7,113 nucleotides of DNA from Pseudomonadota bacterium. Lineage in GTDB: Bacteria > Pseudomonadota > Gammaproteobacteria > Burkholderiales > Casimicrobiaceae. The notes below the pieces were generated by a model. The model ran no database searches, had not been told where the DNA came from, and worked only from the letters and a program-made list of their open reading frames with translations. The stretch covers positions 1-7,113 of the forward strand of contig JAKLIE010000086.1 of NCBI GenBank assembly GCA_022709775.1, read 5' to 3'. Shown here in pieces: positions 1 to 6,240 of the stretch. Made by a program: the position numbers and the translations under genes. Positions within the stretch are counted from its first letter, which is position 1; every line of letters begins with the position of its first letter.

Positions 1-575
1 CCGCGGCGGGACTCGCGAAGGCGCGCGCGCTCGTGATCACGTTCGCCGACGTCCCGCGCGCGCTGAAGATCCTGCACCAGGTGCACCGCCTGCGGCCCGA
101 CGTCCCGGTGGTGGTGCGCACGCTCGACGACGCCGAGCTCGATCGCCTGCTCAAGGCCGGCGCGACGGAGGTGGTGCCCGAAGTGCTCGAGGGCAGCCTG
201 ATGCTCGCCTCCCATTCGCTCCTGCTGCTCGGCGTTCCGCTGAACCGCGTGCTCGCCCGCATCCGGGCGATCCGCGAGGAGCGCTACAGCCTGTTCCGCG
301 GCTTCTTCCGCGGCGCGACCGACGCGACCGACGCGGCCGACGCCCTTCAGCCGCGCCTGAAGTCGGTGCTGCTGACCGAGCGCGCGGCGGCGGTCGGACG
401 CACGCTCGCGGAGCTCGATCTCGACCGGCTCGTCGAGGTGAACGCGGTCCGCAGGCCGGGCGTGCGCTCGACGCGCCCGTCCCCGGAGTGGACCCTCGCG
501 GCGGGCGACGTCGTCGTGCTGCTCGGACGGCCCGAAAACCTGGCGATCGCCGAGGGGCTCCTCCTGCACGACTGA
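1..575 (+). CDS. Cation:proton antiporter, CPA2 (KefB/KefC/YbaL-like) family, C-terminal fragment
   Basis: This is the 3' end of a gene that begins before the window. The frame is open from base 3, and the first GTG at 33 is internal, because the residues before it (AAGLAKARAL) already read as RCK-domain sequence. Family members are inner-membrane K+ or Na+/H+ antiporters with a cytoplasmic regulatory tail. Visible here is the second half of a TrkA-N/RCK_N Rossmann domain (ALVITFADV, then VVVRTLDDAELDRLLKAGATEVVPE). A conserved helical stretch follows (EGSLMLASHSLLLLGVPLNRVL), then a short A/T/D-rich linker and a RCK_C domain (from about SVLLTERAAAVGRTL to GDVVVLLGRPENL). The membrane domain lies outside the window, so ion specificity and the KefB, KefC or YbaL subtype cannot be decided. 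The stop is TGA at 573-575. The family call is confident; the subtype is not. Confidence 0.88.
   Translation, partial: AAGLAKARALVITFADVPRALKILHQVHRLRPDVPVVVRTLDDAELDRLLKAGATEVVPEVLEGSLMLASHSLLLLGVPLNRVLARIRAIREERYSLFRGFFRGATDATDAADALQPRLKSVLLTERAAAVGRTLAELDLDRLVEVNAVRRPGVRSTRPSPEWTLAAGDVVVLLGRPENLAIAEGLLLHD
315..341 (+). repeat. Three 9-bp in-frame tandem units inside the antiporter gene
   Basis: Two identical copies of gcgaccgac (315-323, 324-332) and a third differing at one base (gcggccgac, 333-341) encode Ala-Thr-Asp, Ala-Thr-Asp, Ala-Ala-Asp. They fall in the linker between the RCK_N and RCK_C domains, where length variation is likely tolerated. They look like small slippage-type duplications with no evident regulatory role. 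Confidence 0.6.
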
Positions 576-582
576 CGTGCTC

Positions 583-597
583 GCGCCGGGCCGGCGC
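583..597 (+). other. GC-rich inverted repeat after the antiporter gene
   Basis: GCGCCGG (583-589) and CCGGCGC (591-597) are perfect 7-base inverted arms around one central base. In RNA this would fold as a stem of about 6 bp with a 3-nt loop, starting 7 bases after the antiporter stop. No T-run follows (the next bases are caactgacc), so it is not a canonical intrinsic terminator. It could weakly attenuate read-through, protect the antiporter mRNA 3' end, or be a chance result of high GC. Confidence 0.3.
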
Positions 598-614
598 CAA
601 CTGACCGCGGGTCA

Positions 615-643
615 TTGCTGCCGCGTCCTGCCCCCCGTACAAT
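615..643 (+). promoter_or_regulatory. Predicted sigma70-type promoter of the mla operon
   Basis: A -35-like TTGCTG (615-620) and a -10 TACAAT (638-643, five of six bases matching TATAAT) are separated by the optimal 17 bases. Transcription would start near 650, leaving an mRNA leader of roughly 20 nt before the mlaF GTG at 670, just enough for its Shine-Dalgarno site at 656-661. The -35 matches consensus at only three of six positions. It lies in the longest non-coding gap of the window, directly upstream of the first mla gene. This is a prediction from motif and spacing. Confidence 0.65.
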
Positions 644-655
644 CACCGGTTCCCC

Positions 656-661
656 AGGGAG
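656..661 (+). promoter_or_regulatory. Ribosome binding site fixing the mlaF start
   Basis: AGGGAG lies 8 bases upstream of the GTG at 670. It decides between this start and an in-frame GTG at 577. The 577 start would place the predicted promoter inside the coding region and would add 31 residues that do not resemble an MlaF N-terminus. Confidence 0.65.
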
Positions 662-669
662 CGCTCTCC

Positions 670-1521
670 GTGACCCCAACCCCGCCGGTCCGCCCGTCTG
701 CCAGCTTCGACCGCAGCCACACGACCGCCATCGAGCTCGACCACGTCACGTTCGGCTACGACCGGACGCGGCAGGTTCTGTCCGGCATCACGATGTCGAT
801 CCCGCGCGGCCAGGTCGTCGCGATCATGGGAGGGTCGGGATGCGGCAAGACCACGATCCTGCGGCTGATCGGCGGACAGCTGCGCCCGAGCGAGGGGCGC
901 GTCGTCGTCGCGGGACAGTCGGTTCCGGATCTCGACCGGGACGGGCTCTACGCGCTGAGACGCGAGATCGGCATGCTGTTCCAGTTCGGCGCGCTGTTCA
1001 CCGACATGACGGTCTTCGAGAACATCGCGTTCCCGCTGCGCGAGCACACCGACCTCTCGGAGGAGATGATCCGCGACCTCGTGCTGATGAAGCTCAACGC
1101 GGTGGGGCTGCGCGGCGCGGCCGCGCTCGTGCCGTCGGCGCTCTCCGGGGGCATGGCGCGCCGCGTCGCGCTTGCCCGGGCGATCGCGCTCGACCCGATG
1201 CTCGCGCTCTACGACGAGCCGTTCGCGGGCCTCGACCCGATCTCGCTCGGCATCGTCGGCCAGCTGATCCGGAAGCTCAACGACGCGCTCGGCATCTCGT
1301 CGGTCATCGTCACGCACGACGTCTACGAGTCGCTCAAGATCGTCGACTACCTGTACTTCGTGTCCGCCGGGCGCATCGTCGCGCAGGGGACGCCCGACGA
1401 GGTGCGCGCGTCGAGCGACCCTTTCGTCCGCCAGTTCGTGGACGGCGAGGCCGACGGCCCGGTGCCGTTCCACATCAAGGCGCCGCCGCTTTCCGACGAG
1501 TTCTCCGTCCATGCCGGCTAG
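670..1521 (+). CDS. mlaF: MlaF, ATPase subunit of the Mla phospholipid transporter
   Basis: This is the cytoplasmic ATPase that powers the inner-membrane MlaFEDB complex, which exchanges phospholipids with periplasmic MlaC to keep the outer membrane asymmetric. The product is 283 aa, close to the 269 aa of E. coli MlaF. Nucleotide-binding motifs are complete: Walker [10 protein letters not shown] (54-62), Q-loop Gln105 in [12 protein letters not shown] signature [13 protein letters not shown] (158-170), Walker B ALYDEP with Glu183, and switch His216. The C-terminal tail contains [15 protein letters not shown] (255-269), typical of MlaF; in E. coli this extension reaches across to the other MlaF subunit. 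The start is the GTG at 670, chosen from the SD site and promoter. Its 3' end overlaps mlaE by 11 bases, so the two are probably translationally coupled. Confidence 0.95.
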   Translation: MTPTPPVRPSASFDRSHTTAIELDHVTFGYDRTRQVLSGITMSIPRGQVVAIMGGSGCGKTTILRLIGGQLRPSEGRVVVAGQSVPDLDRDGLYALRREIGMLFQFGALFTDMTVFENIAFPLREHTDLSEEMIRDLVLMKLNAVGLRGAAALVPSALSGGMARRVALARAIALDPMLALYDEPFAGLDPISLGIVGQLIRKLNDALGISSVIVTHDVYESLKIVDYLYFVSAGRIVAQGTPDEVRASSDPFVRQFVDGEADGPVPFHIKAPPLSDEFSVHAG

Positions 1522-2314
1522 CGCGATCGCCGACGGACTGCGTCGCGTCGGTGCGGGCACGCGCCGCGCGGTCACGCGGCTCGGATTCGCGGCCCGCTTC
1601 ACGGTGGCCGTGTTCGCGCATTCGCTCGAGGGCCTGAAGCGCGTCAGGCTCACGCTGCGCGAGATCTACTTCGCCGGCGCGCTGTCGCTCGTCATCATCC
1701 TCGTGTCGGGGCTGTTCGTCGGCATGGTGCTGGCCCTCCAGGGCTACGACATCCTGCAGCGCTACGGCGCCTCGGAGTCGCTCGGCGTGATGGTCGCGCT
1801 GTCGCTGCTGCGCGAGCTCGGTCCGGTGGTCGCGGGGCTCCTGTTCGCGAGCCGCGCCGGCAGCGCGATCACGGCGGAGATCGGCCTCATGAAGGCGACC
1901 GAGCAGCTCTCGGCGATGGAGATGATGGCGGTCGACCCGCTCGCCCGCGTCGTCGCGCCGCGCTTCTGGGGCGGCGTGATCTCGATGCCGCTGCTCGCCG
2001 CGCTGTTCTCGACGATGGGCGTCTACGGCGCGTACCTCGTCGGCGTGAAGCTGATCGGCCTCGACGCGGGAGCGTTCTGGGGCAACATGCAGGCGGGCGT
2101 CGATTTCCGCGAGGACGTCGTCAACGGCATCATCAAGAGCGTCGTGTTCGGGCTGATCGTCAGCCTCTTCGCGGTGTTCGAGGGCTACGACGCCGCGCCG
2201 ACCGCCGAGGGCGTGTCGAGCGCGACGACTCGGACCGTCGTCGGGTCGTCGCTCTCGATCCTCGCGGCCGACTTCGTGCTGACCGTGTTCATGTTCCGCG
2301 GGGTCGGCGCCTGA
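1511..2314 (+). CDS. mlaE: MlaE, permease subunit of the Mla transporter
   Basis: This is the inner-membrane permease of the MlaFEDB complex; two copies form the lipid-binding cavity under the MlaD hexamer. The product is 267 aa (E. coli MlaE 260). After an N-terminal amphipathic region (about 1-50) come hydrophobic segments at roughly 52-78, 93-112, 152-176, 205-225 and 245-263. The family hallmark [20 protein letters not shown] (101-120) continues into [19 protein letters not shown], the segment that contacts the ATPase. The ATG at 1511 lies inside the end of mlaF and has no clear Shine-Dalgarno site, so translation probably relies on coupling to mlaF. The reading frame is intact. Confidence 0.95.
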   Translation: MPASAIADGLRRVGAGTRRAVTRLGFAARFTVAVFAHSLEGLKRVRLTLREIYFAGALSLVIILVSGLFVGMVLALQGYDILQRYGASESLGVMVALSLLRELGPVVAGLLFASRAGSAITAEIGLMKATEQLSAMEMMAVDPLARVVAPRFWGGVISMPLLAALFSTMGVYGAYLVGVKLIGLDAGAFWGNMQAGVDFREDVVNGIIKSVVFGLIVSLFAVFEGYDAAPTAEGVSSATTRTVVGSSLSILAADFVLTVFMFRGVGA

Positions 2315-2380
2315 CCGGCCGGGCGGCGCGAACCGTCCAACGACAACGATGTCCAACCACCGCAACGAGCCACCGACGCC

Positions 2381-2851
2381 ATGAACCGTTCGACCATCGA
2401 CCTGTGGGTCGGCATCTTCGTCGCGCTCGGGCTGGGCGCGATCCTGTTCCTGTCGCTCAAGGTCGGGAACCTGCTGACGACGTCGCACAGCGAGGGCTAC
2501 CGGATCGAGGCGGCGTTCGACAACATCGGCGGCCTCAAGGTGCGGGCGCCGGTGAAGGCGGCGGGCGTCGCCGTCGGACGCGTCGAGGCGATCCGGCTCG
2601 ACCCGAAGACCTACGAGGCGGTCGTCACGCTGTCGATCGACCGGCAGTACGCGTTCACGAAGGACACGATCGCGTCGATCCTGACGTCGGGCCTGCTGGG
2701 CGAGGTCTACGTGGGGCTCGACTCCGGCGGCGACCCGCAGCTCGTCGCGGAAGGCGGGCGCGTCGGCAAGACGCAGTCCGCCGTGGTGCTCGAGAAGCTG
2801 ATCAGCCAGTTCCTGTTCGACAAGGCGGCGCAGGGAGGGGGCGGCAAATGA
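2381..2851 (+). CDS. mlaD: MlaD, MCE-domain substrate-binding subunit
   Basis: MlaD is anchored in the inner membrane and forms a periplasmic hexameric ring that passes phospholipids between MlaC and MlaE. The product is 156 aa, shorter than E. coli MlaD (183 aa), mainly at the C-terminus. One N-terminal membrane helix (about 8-27) is followed by a single MCE domain (about 39-116). This contains AFDNIGGLKVRAPVKAAGV and the pore-loop segment SGLLGEVYVGL, where Leu105-Leu106 match the paired pore leucines. A helix follows (VVLEKLISQFLFDKA, 135-149), then a glycine-rich end. The gene is separated from mlaE by 66 nt and its ATG has no strong SD site. Its TGA overlaps the mlaA start (ATGA). Confidence 0.94.
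   Translation: MNRSTIDLWVGIFVALGLGAILFLSLKVGNLLTTSHSEGYRIEAAFDNIGGLKVRAPVKAAGVAVGRVEAIRLDPKTYEAVVTLSIDRQYAFTKDTIASILTSGLLGEVYVGLDSGGDPQLVAEGGRVGKTQSAVVLEKLISQFLFDKAAQGGGGK
2834..2838 (+). promoter_or_regulatory. Strong Shine-Dalgarno site for mlaA
   Basis: GGAGG, within the purine run AGGGAGGGG (2832-2840), lies 9 bases before the mlaA ATG at 2848 and inside the last codons of mlaD, where it also encodes the glycine-rich tail. It is the strongest ribosome binding site in the window and suggests efficient independent initiation of mlaA. Confidence 0.65.
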
Positions 2852-3567
2852 AGACGACGCGGCGGTGGTGGCGGACGGTGCCGGCCCTCGTCGCCGCGGC
2901 GGCGCTGTCCGGTTGCGCGACGACGCAGGGCGGCGGCGCGACGGCGGCGGCCGACCCGTTCGAGCCGTTCAACCGCGCGATGTACGCGATCCACGAGCCG
3001 ATCGACGACAACATCGTCCGCCCGATGGCGCAGGCATGGGTCGACTACGTGCCCTCGCCGCTCCAGCACGCGGTGCGCACGTTCTTCGGCAACATCGAGG
3101 ACGGCTTCTCGGCGCTGAACGGGCTGCTGCAGGGCAAGTGGGAGAAGGCCGGCAACGATCTCGGCCGGATCACCGTGAACGTGTGGGGCTTCGGCCTGAT
3201 CGACATCGCGACCGAGGCCGGCATCCCGAAGGGCGACGAGGACTTCGGCCAGACGTTCGGATACTGGGGCATCCCGCAGGGGCCGTTCCTGTTCGTGCCG
3301 ATCCTCGGCCCGACGACGGTGCGCGACGGCACCGGCCTCGCCATCCGCCTCTGGTACGGCCCCACCACCTACATGAACGACATCCCGCTGCGCAACGTGC
3401 TGTGGTTCATGGGCGGCCTCGACCTGCGCGTGCAGGCGCTCGACGCCTCGGCGATGGTCGACCGCGCCGCGATCGACAAGTACACGTTCATCCGCCGCTC
3501 GTACCTGCAGCGGCGCGAGTACCTGGTGCACGACGGCAACCCGCCGAAGAAGGAAGACGACGAATGA
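2848..3567 (+). CDS. mlaA: MlaA (VacJ), outer-membrane phospholipid-extracting lipoprotein
   Basis: MlaA sits in the inner leaflet of the outer membrane, usually bound to a trimeric porin, and removes mislocalised phospholipids from the outer leaflet, handing them to MlaC. The product is 239 aa (E. coli MlaA 251). A lipoprotein signal peptide has basic residues (KTTRRWWR), a hydrophobic core and lipobox LSGC with Cys23; Ala follows the cysteine, consistent with outer-membrane sorting. Family hallmarks are DPFEPFNRAMY (36-46), then NLLQGK-like NGLLQGKWEKAGND (91-104), FGQTFGYWG (133-141) and GPFLFVPILGPTTVRDG (145-161). The ATG at 2848 is chosen over upstream in-frame starts because of the SD site, the ATGA overlap with mlaD, and the signal peptide. 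Unlike E. coli, where mlaA is elsewhere, here it is inside the operon between mlaD and mlaC. Confidence 0.95.
   Translation: MKTTRRWWRTVPALVAAAALSGCATTQGGGATAAADPFEPFNRAMYAIHEPIDDNIVRPMAQAWVDYVPSPLQHAVRTFFGNIEDGFSALNGLLQGKWEKAGNDLGRITVNVWGFGLIDIATEAGIPKGDEDFGQTFGYWGIPQGPFLFVPILGPTTVRDGTGLAIRLWYGPTTYMNDIPLRNVLWFMGGLDLRVQALDASAMVDRAAIDKYTFIRRSYLQRREYLVHDGNPPKKEDDE
3550..3554 (+). promoter_or_regulatory. Shine-Dalgarno site for mlaC
   Basis: AAGGA lies 9 bases before the ATG at 3564, inside the Lys/Asp-rich end of mlaA. It supports this start over any of the many upstream in-frame alternatives. Confidence 0.55.
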
Positions 3568-4190
3568 GCCGACGTTTCGATGCCGCGCGCCGCGCGGTCC
3601 TCCTCGCCGCCCTCGCGCTCGCCGCTTCGGGCCCGGCGCGGGCGCAGGAGGGGCCCGACGCGCTGGTGAAGCGCGTATCGCAGGAAGTGATGGAGATCAT
3701 CAGGGCCGATCCCAAGGTGCAGGCCGGCGACATGGCGCGCATCCGCGAGGTCGTCGAGACGAAGCTCCTGCCTTACTTCGACTTCACCCGGATGACCGCG
3801 CTGGCGATGGGGCGCAACTGGAACAAGGCGACGCCCGACCAGCAGAAGCGCCTCGCCGACGAGTTCCGGTCGCTGCTCGTGCGGACCTACTCGGGCTCGC
3901 TCTCGCAGTACCGCAACCAGACGATCGAGTACAAGCCGCTCCGCGCGGACGCGGCCGCGGCCGACGTCACCGTGCGCACGGAAGTCGTCCGGCCCGGGCA
4001 GGCCTCGGTGCAGATCGACTACAGCATGGCCAGGGGCGGCGGCGGCTGGAAGGCCTACGACGTGATCGTCGGCGGCGTCTCGCTCGTGACGAACTACCGC
4101 GACGAGTTCAACGAGCAGATCCGCCAGGGCGGCGTCGACGGGCTGATCGCGTCGCTCGTGGCGCGCAACAAGGGCGGCGCCGCGAAGTGA
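3564..4190 (+). CDS. mlaC: MlaC, periplasmic phospholipid carrier
   Basis: MlaC shuttles phospholipid through the periplasm between MlaA at the outer membrane and the MlaD ring at the inner membrane. The product is 208 aa (E. coli MlaC 211). A Sec signal peptide is visible: basic MSRRFDAARR, hydrophobic VLLAALALAA and an ARA-Q cleavage site after residue 27. The mature part has the MlaC/Ttg2D fold features: LLPYFDFTRMTALAMGRNWNKATPDQQKRLADEFRSLL-type region at 68-105, tyrosines in TYSGSLSQYRNQTIEY (108-123), and the C-terminal GGWKAYDVIVGGVSLVTNYRDEFN region (160-183). The start overlaps the mlaA stop as ATGA, and the stop overlaps the mlaB start as GTGA. The reading frame is complete. Confidence 0.94.
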   Translation: MSRRFDAARRAVLLAALALAASGPARAQEGPDALVKRVSQEVMEIIRADPKVQAGDMARIREVVETKLLPYFDFTRMTALAMGRNWNKATPDQQKRLADEFRSLLVRTYSGSLSQYRNQTIEYKPLRADAAAADVTVRTEVVRPGQASVQIDYSMARGGGGWKAYDVIVGGVSLVTNYRDEFNEQIRQGGVDGLIASLVARNKGGAAK

Positions 4191-4495
4191 ACGGGGAGGC
4201 GCGCAGCGGGGGGTTCGTCGCGGCGGACGGCGGCGCGCGCTGGGCATACGCGGGCGTGCTCACGTTCGCGAACGCGGAAGCCGTGCTCGAGTCCGCCGGC
4301 GCGCTGCCGCTCCCGTCGAGCGGCGTCGCGGACCTGTCCGGGCTCGCGCACGCCGATTCCTCCGCGCTCGCGGTGCTGCTCGCGCTCAAGCGGCGCGCCG
4401 CGGCCGAGGGCGCGAGGCTCGCGTTCGAGTCGGTCCCCGTCTCGATCGCGTCGCTCGCCCGCGTCTACGGCATCGACTCGCTCGTCGGGGTCTGA
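4187..4495 (+). CDS. mlaB: MlaB, STAS-domain subunit of the Mla transporter
   Basis: MlaB is a small cytoplasmic STAS protein that binds MlaF and is needed for assembly and activity of the MlaFEDB complex. The product is 102 aa (E. coli MlaB 97) and is made almost entirely of one STAS domain. The core is VADLSGLAHADSSALAVLLALKRRA (47-71), a beta strand, loop and helix. Asp57-Ser58 sits where E. coli MlaB has the functionally important Asp-Thr pair (Thr52), a conservative change. Sequence identity outside this motif is low, as usual for MlaB, so position as the last mla gene adds weight. The GTG start at 4187 overlaps the mlaC stop (GTGA). There is no strong SD site, so coupling is likely. Confidence 0.9.
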   Translation: MNGEARSGGFVAADGGARWAYAGVLTFANAEAVLESAGALPLPSSGVADLSGLAHADSSALAVLLALKRRAAAEGARLAFESVPVSIASLARVYGIDSLVGV

Positions 4496-4502
4496 CCGCC
4501 AC

Positions 4503-5441
4503 GTGCGCGCCGCCGTCGAGATTGCCGGACTGTCGCGCCGCTACGGCCGGGTCCAGGCGCTGGACGGCGTCGACCTCGCGGTGCGCGAGGGCGAGTTCTT
4601 CGGGCTGCTCGGACCCAACGGCGCGGGCAAGACGACCCTGATCTCGGTGCTGGCGGGCCTCGTGCGCGCCGATGCCGGGAGCGTGCGCGTGATGGGCCAC
4701 GACGTCCTCGCCGACTACCGCTCGGCGCGCCGCGCGCTCGGCGTCGTGCCGCAGGAGCTCGTCTTCGACCCGTTCTTCTCGGTGCGCGAGACGCTGCGCA
4801 TCCAGTCCGGCTACTTCGGCCTGCGCCACAACGATGCGTGGATCGACGAAATCCTCGACAACCTCGACCTGGCCGGCAAGGCCGACGCGAACATGCGCTC
4901 GCTCTCCGGCGGGATGAAGCGGCGCGTCCTGGTCGGGCAGGCGCTCGTCCACCGGCCGCCGGTCATCGTGCTGGACGAGCCGACCGCCGGGGTCGACGTC
5001 GAGCTGCGCCGCAGCCTGTGGCAGTTCATCCGCAAGCTCAACGCCGACGGCCACACGGTGATCCTGACGACGCACTACCTCGAGGAGGCCGAGGCGCTGT
5101 GCGGGCGCATCGCGATGCTGAAGGCCGGGCGCGTCGTCGCGCTCGACACGAAGCAGGCGCTGCTGTCGCGCTACTCGGGCCTCACCGTGAGGCTCGTCGC
5201 GCGCGAGCTGCCTCCGGCATGGCAGGACCGGCTGCTGCGCCGGACCGGCGACGTCTGGCACCTCGCGATCGACCGCCCCGCCGACCTGGAGTCGCTGCTC
5301 GGCGCGATGCGGGTCGGTGGCATCGCCGTCGACGAGCTGACGCTCGACGAGGCCGATCTCGAGCAGGTGTTCCTGCACATCATGCAGTCGGGGGCCCAAG
5401 CCCCTGCGGCGAGGGCGGCGGGCGCGGAGGCCGCGCGGTGA
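4503..5441 (+). CDS. yadG: YadG-like ABC transporter ATP-binding protein
   Basis: This is the cytoplasmic ATPase of a two-gene ABC-2 type exporter. The product is 312 aa (E. coli YadG 308) and resembles YadG along its length: YGRVQALDGVDL near the start, VVPQELVFDPF (81-91), and DEPTAGVDVELRRSLWQFIRKLN (158-180). Motifs are Walker A GPNGAGKTT (37-45), Q-loop Gln84, signature LSGGMKRR (134-141), Walker B VIVLDEP with Glu159, and switch His191 in TTHYLEEAE. Residues about 225-295 form the C-terminal accessory domain, and the last 16 residues are an Ala-rich low-complexity tail. The substrate is unknown in E. coli and here. The GTG start lies 7 nt after mlaB with only a weak SD. It is not a second MlaF: it lacks the MlaF tail and pairs with an ABC-2 permease. 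Confidence 0.9.
   Translation: MRAAVEIAGLSRRYGRVQALDGVDLAVREGEFFGLLGPNGAGKTTLISVLAGLVRADAGSVRVMGHDVLADYRSARRALGVVPQELVFDPFFSVRETLRIQSGYFGLRHNDAWIDEILDNLDLAGKADANMRSLSGGMKRRVLVGQALVHRPPVIVLDEPTAGVDVELRRSLWQFIRKLNADGHTVILTTHYLEEAEALCGRIAMLKAGRVVALDTKQALLSRYSGLTVRLVARELPPAWQDRLLRRTGDVWHLAIDRPADLESLLGAMRVGGIAVDELTLDEADLEQVFLHIMQSGAQAPAARAAGAEAAR
5391..5404 (+). other. Small hairpin near the end of yadG
   Basis: GGGGC (5391-5395) and GCCCC (5400-5404) can form a 5-bp stem with a CCAA tetraloop, 33 bases before the yadH start codon. It encodes part of the low-complexity YadG tail. No T-run follows, so it is not a terminator. It could slightly influence initiation at yadH, or be a chance GC palindrome. 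Confidence 0.25.
5426..5430 (+). promoter_or_regulatory. Shine-Dalgarno site for yadH
   Basis: GGAGG lies 7 bases before the GTG at 5438, inside the last codons of yadG. Together with the GTGA overlap it fixes the permease start within a long open frame that extends far upstream. Confidence 0.65.
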
Positions 5442-6226
5442 TCGCCGCCCCCGACGCCCACGGCGGCTGCGCGTGGACGCTCTTCCGCAAGGAGGTGCTG
5501 CGCTTCTGGAAAGTGAGCTTCCAGACGGTCGCGGCGCCGGTGCTGACCTCGCTCCTCTACCTGCTGATCTTCTCGCACGTGCTCGAATCCCACGTCGCGG
5601 TCTTCGACGGCAGGGTTCGCTACGCCGAGTTCCTCGTGCCGGGCCTCGTCATGATGTCGGTGCTCCAGAACAGCTTCGCGAACTCGTCCTCGTCGCTGAT
5701 CCAGTCGAAGATCACGGGCAACCTCGTGTTCGTGCTGCTCGCGCCGCTGTCGCCGCGCGAACTCTTCGCCGCGTACGTCGCCGGCGCGATGGTGCGCGGG
5801 ATCGCGGTGGGCGCGGGCGTGTTCGTCGTCACGCTCTTCTTCGCACCGGCGCTCGCGCTGCCCGCGCACCCGCTGTGGGCGGTCGCGTTCGCGCTGCTGG
5901 GGAGCGCCATCCTGGGCACCCTCGGCCTCGTCGCCGGCATCTGGGCCGACAAGTTCGACCAGCTGGCCGCGTTCCAGAATTTCGTCATCGTGCCGCTCAC
6001 GTTCCTGTCGGGGGTGTTCTACTCGATCCACTCGCTGCCGCCGTTCTGGCAGGCGGCGTCGCACTTCAATCCGTTCTTCTACATGATCGACGGATTCCGC
6101 TACGGTTTCTTCGGCCTCGCCGACGCGCCTCCGGCGACGAGCCTCGCCGTCGTGGGCGCGTTCGCGCTCGCGCTCGCGGCACTCGCGCTCGTGCTGATCG
6201 GGCGCGGATGGAAGCTGCGTCCGTAG
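5438..6226 (+). CDS. yadH: YadH-like ABC-2 type transporter permease
   Basis: This is the inner-membrane permease partner of the preceding ATPase. The product is 262 aa (E. coli YadH 256). A cytoplasmic N-terminus with LFRKEVLRFWKVSFQT (15-30) leads into about six membrane segments: roughly 31-49, 64-82, 112-135, 146-168, 178-197 and 236-256. Family-typical ABC-2 sequences are FLVPGLVMMSVLQNSFANSSSS (65-86), DKFDQLAAFQNFVIVPLTFLSGVFYSIHSLP (171-201) and NPFFYMIDGFRYGFFG (211-226). The transported molecule is unknown; ABC-2 permeases often export lipids, polysaccharides or drugs. The GTG start overlaps the yadG stop by four bases (GTGA), so the two subunits are probably made in a coupled way. 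The stop is TAG at 6224-6226. Confidence 0.9.
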   Translation: MIAAPDAHGGCAWTLFRKEVLRFWKVSFQTVAAPVLTSLLYLLIFSHVLESHVAVFDGRVRYAEFLVPGLVMMSVLQNSFANSSSSLIQSKITGNLVFVLLAPLSPRELFAAYVAGAMVRGIAVGAGVFVVTLFFAPALALPAHPLWAVAFALLGSAILGTLGLVAGIWADKFDQLAAFQNFVIVPLTFLSGVFYSIHSLPPFWQAASHFNPFFYMIDGFRYGFFGLADAPPATSLAVVGAFALALAALALVLIGRGWKLRP

Positions 6227-6229
6227 AAT
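6224..6229 (+). promoter_or_regulatory. Possible -10 element upstream of the channel gene
   Basis: TAGAAT matches TATAAT at five of six positions and overlaps the yadH stop codon. I see no -35 at the expected distance: the bases about 17 nt upstream are GGCGCG. Transcription from it would begin near 6236, giving an almost leaderless mRNA for the ATG at 6241. The evidence is weak, and read-through from the mla-yadGH transcript is equally likely. Confidence 0.25.
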
Positions 6230-6240
6230 CCGGGTCCGAC

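Noticed and set aside
577..669. Upstream in-frame GTG at 577 as the mlaF start
   Set aside because: It would place the TTGCTG/TACAAT promoter and the AGGGAG SD site inside the gene and add 31 residues without resemblance to MlaF; the GTG at 670 fits all signals.
2315..2322. CCGGCCGG palindrome just after the mlaE stop as a terminator
   Set aside because: There is no T-run, the arms are very short, and the location is inside an operon; such palindromes are expected by chance at this GC content.
1475..2488. Long minus-strand frame opposite mlaE (about 337 codons)
   Set aside because: It is the GC-bias shadow of mlaE, with no recognisable domain and a highly charged repetitive composition.
4386..5399. 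Long open frame on the minus strand opposite yadG (about 337 codons)
   Set aside because: Its protein is Arg/His/Asp/Ala-rich low complexity, typical of the antisense of GC-rich coding DNA with G/C third positions. The + strand frame has full ABC ATPase motifs.
6208..6240. In-frame ATG at 6208 as the start of the channel gene
   Set aside because: It would add a polar acidic stretch (MEAASVESGSD) in front of an otherwise normal signal peptide; 6241 is preferred, although 6208 cannot be excluded.
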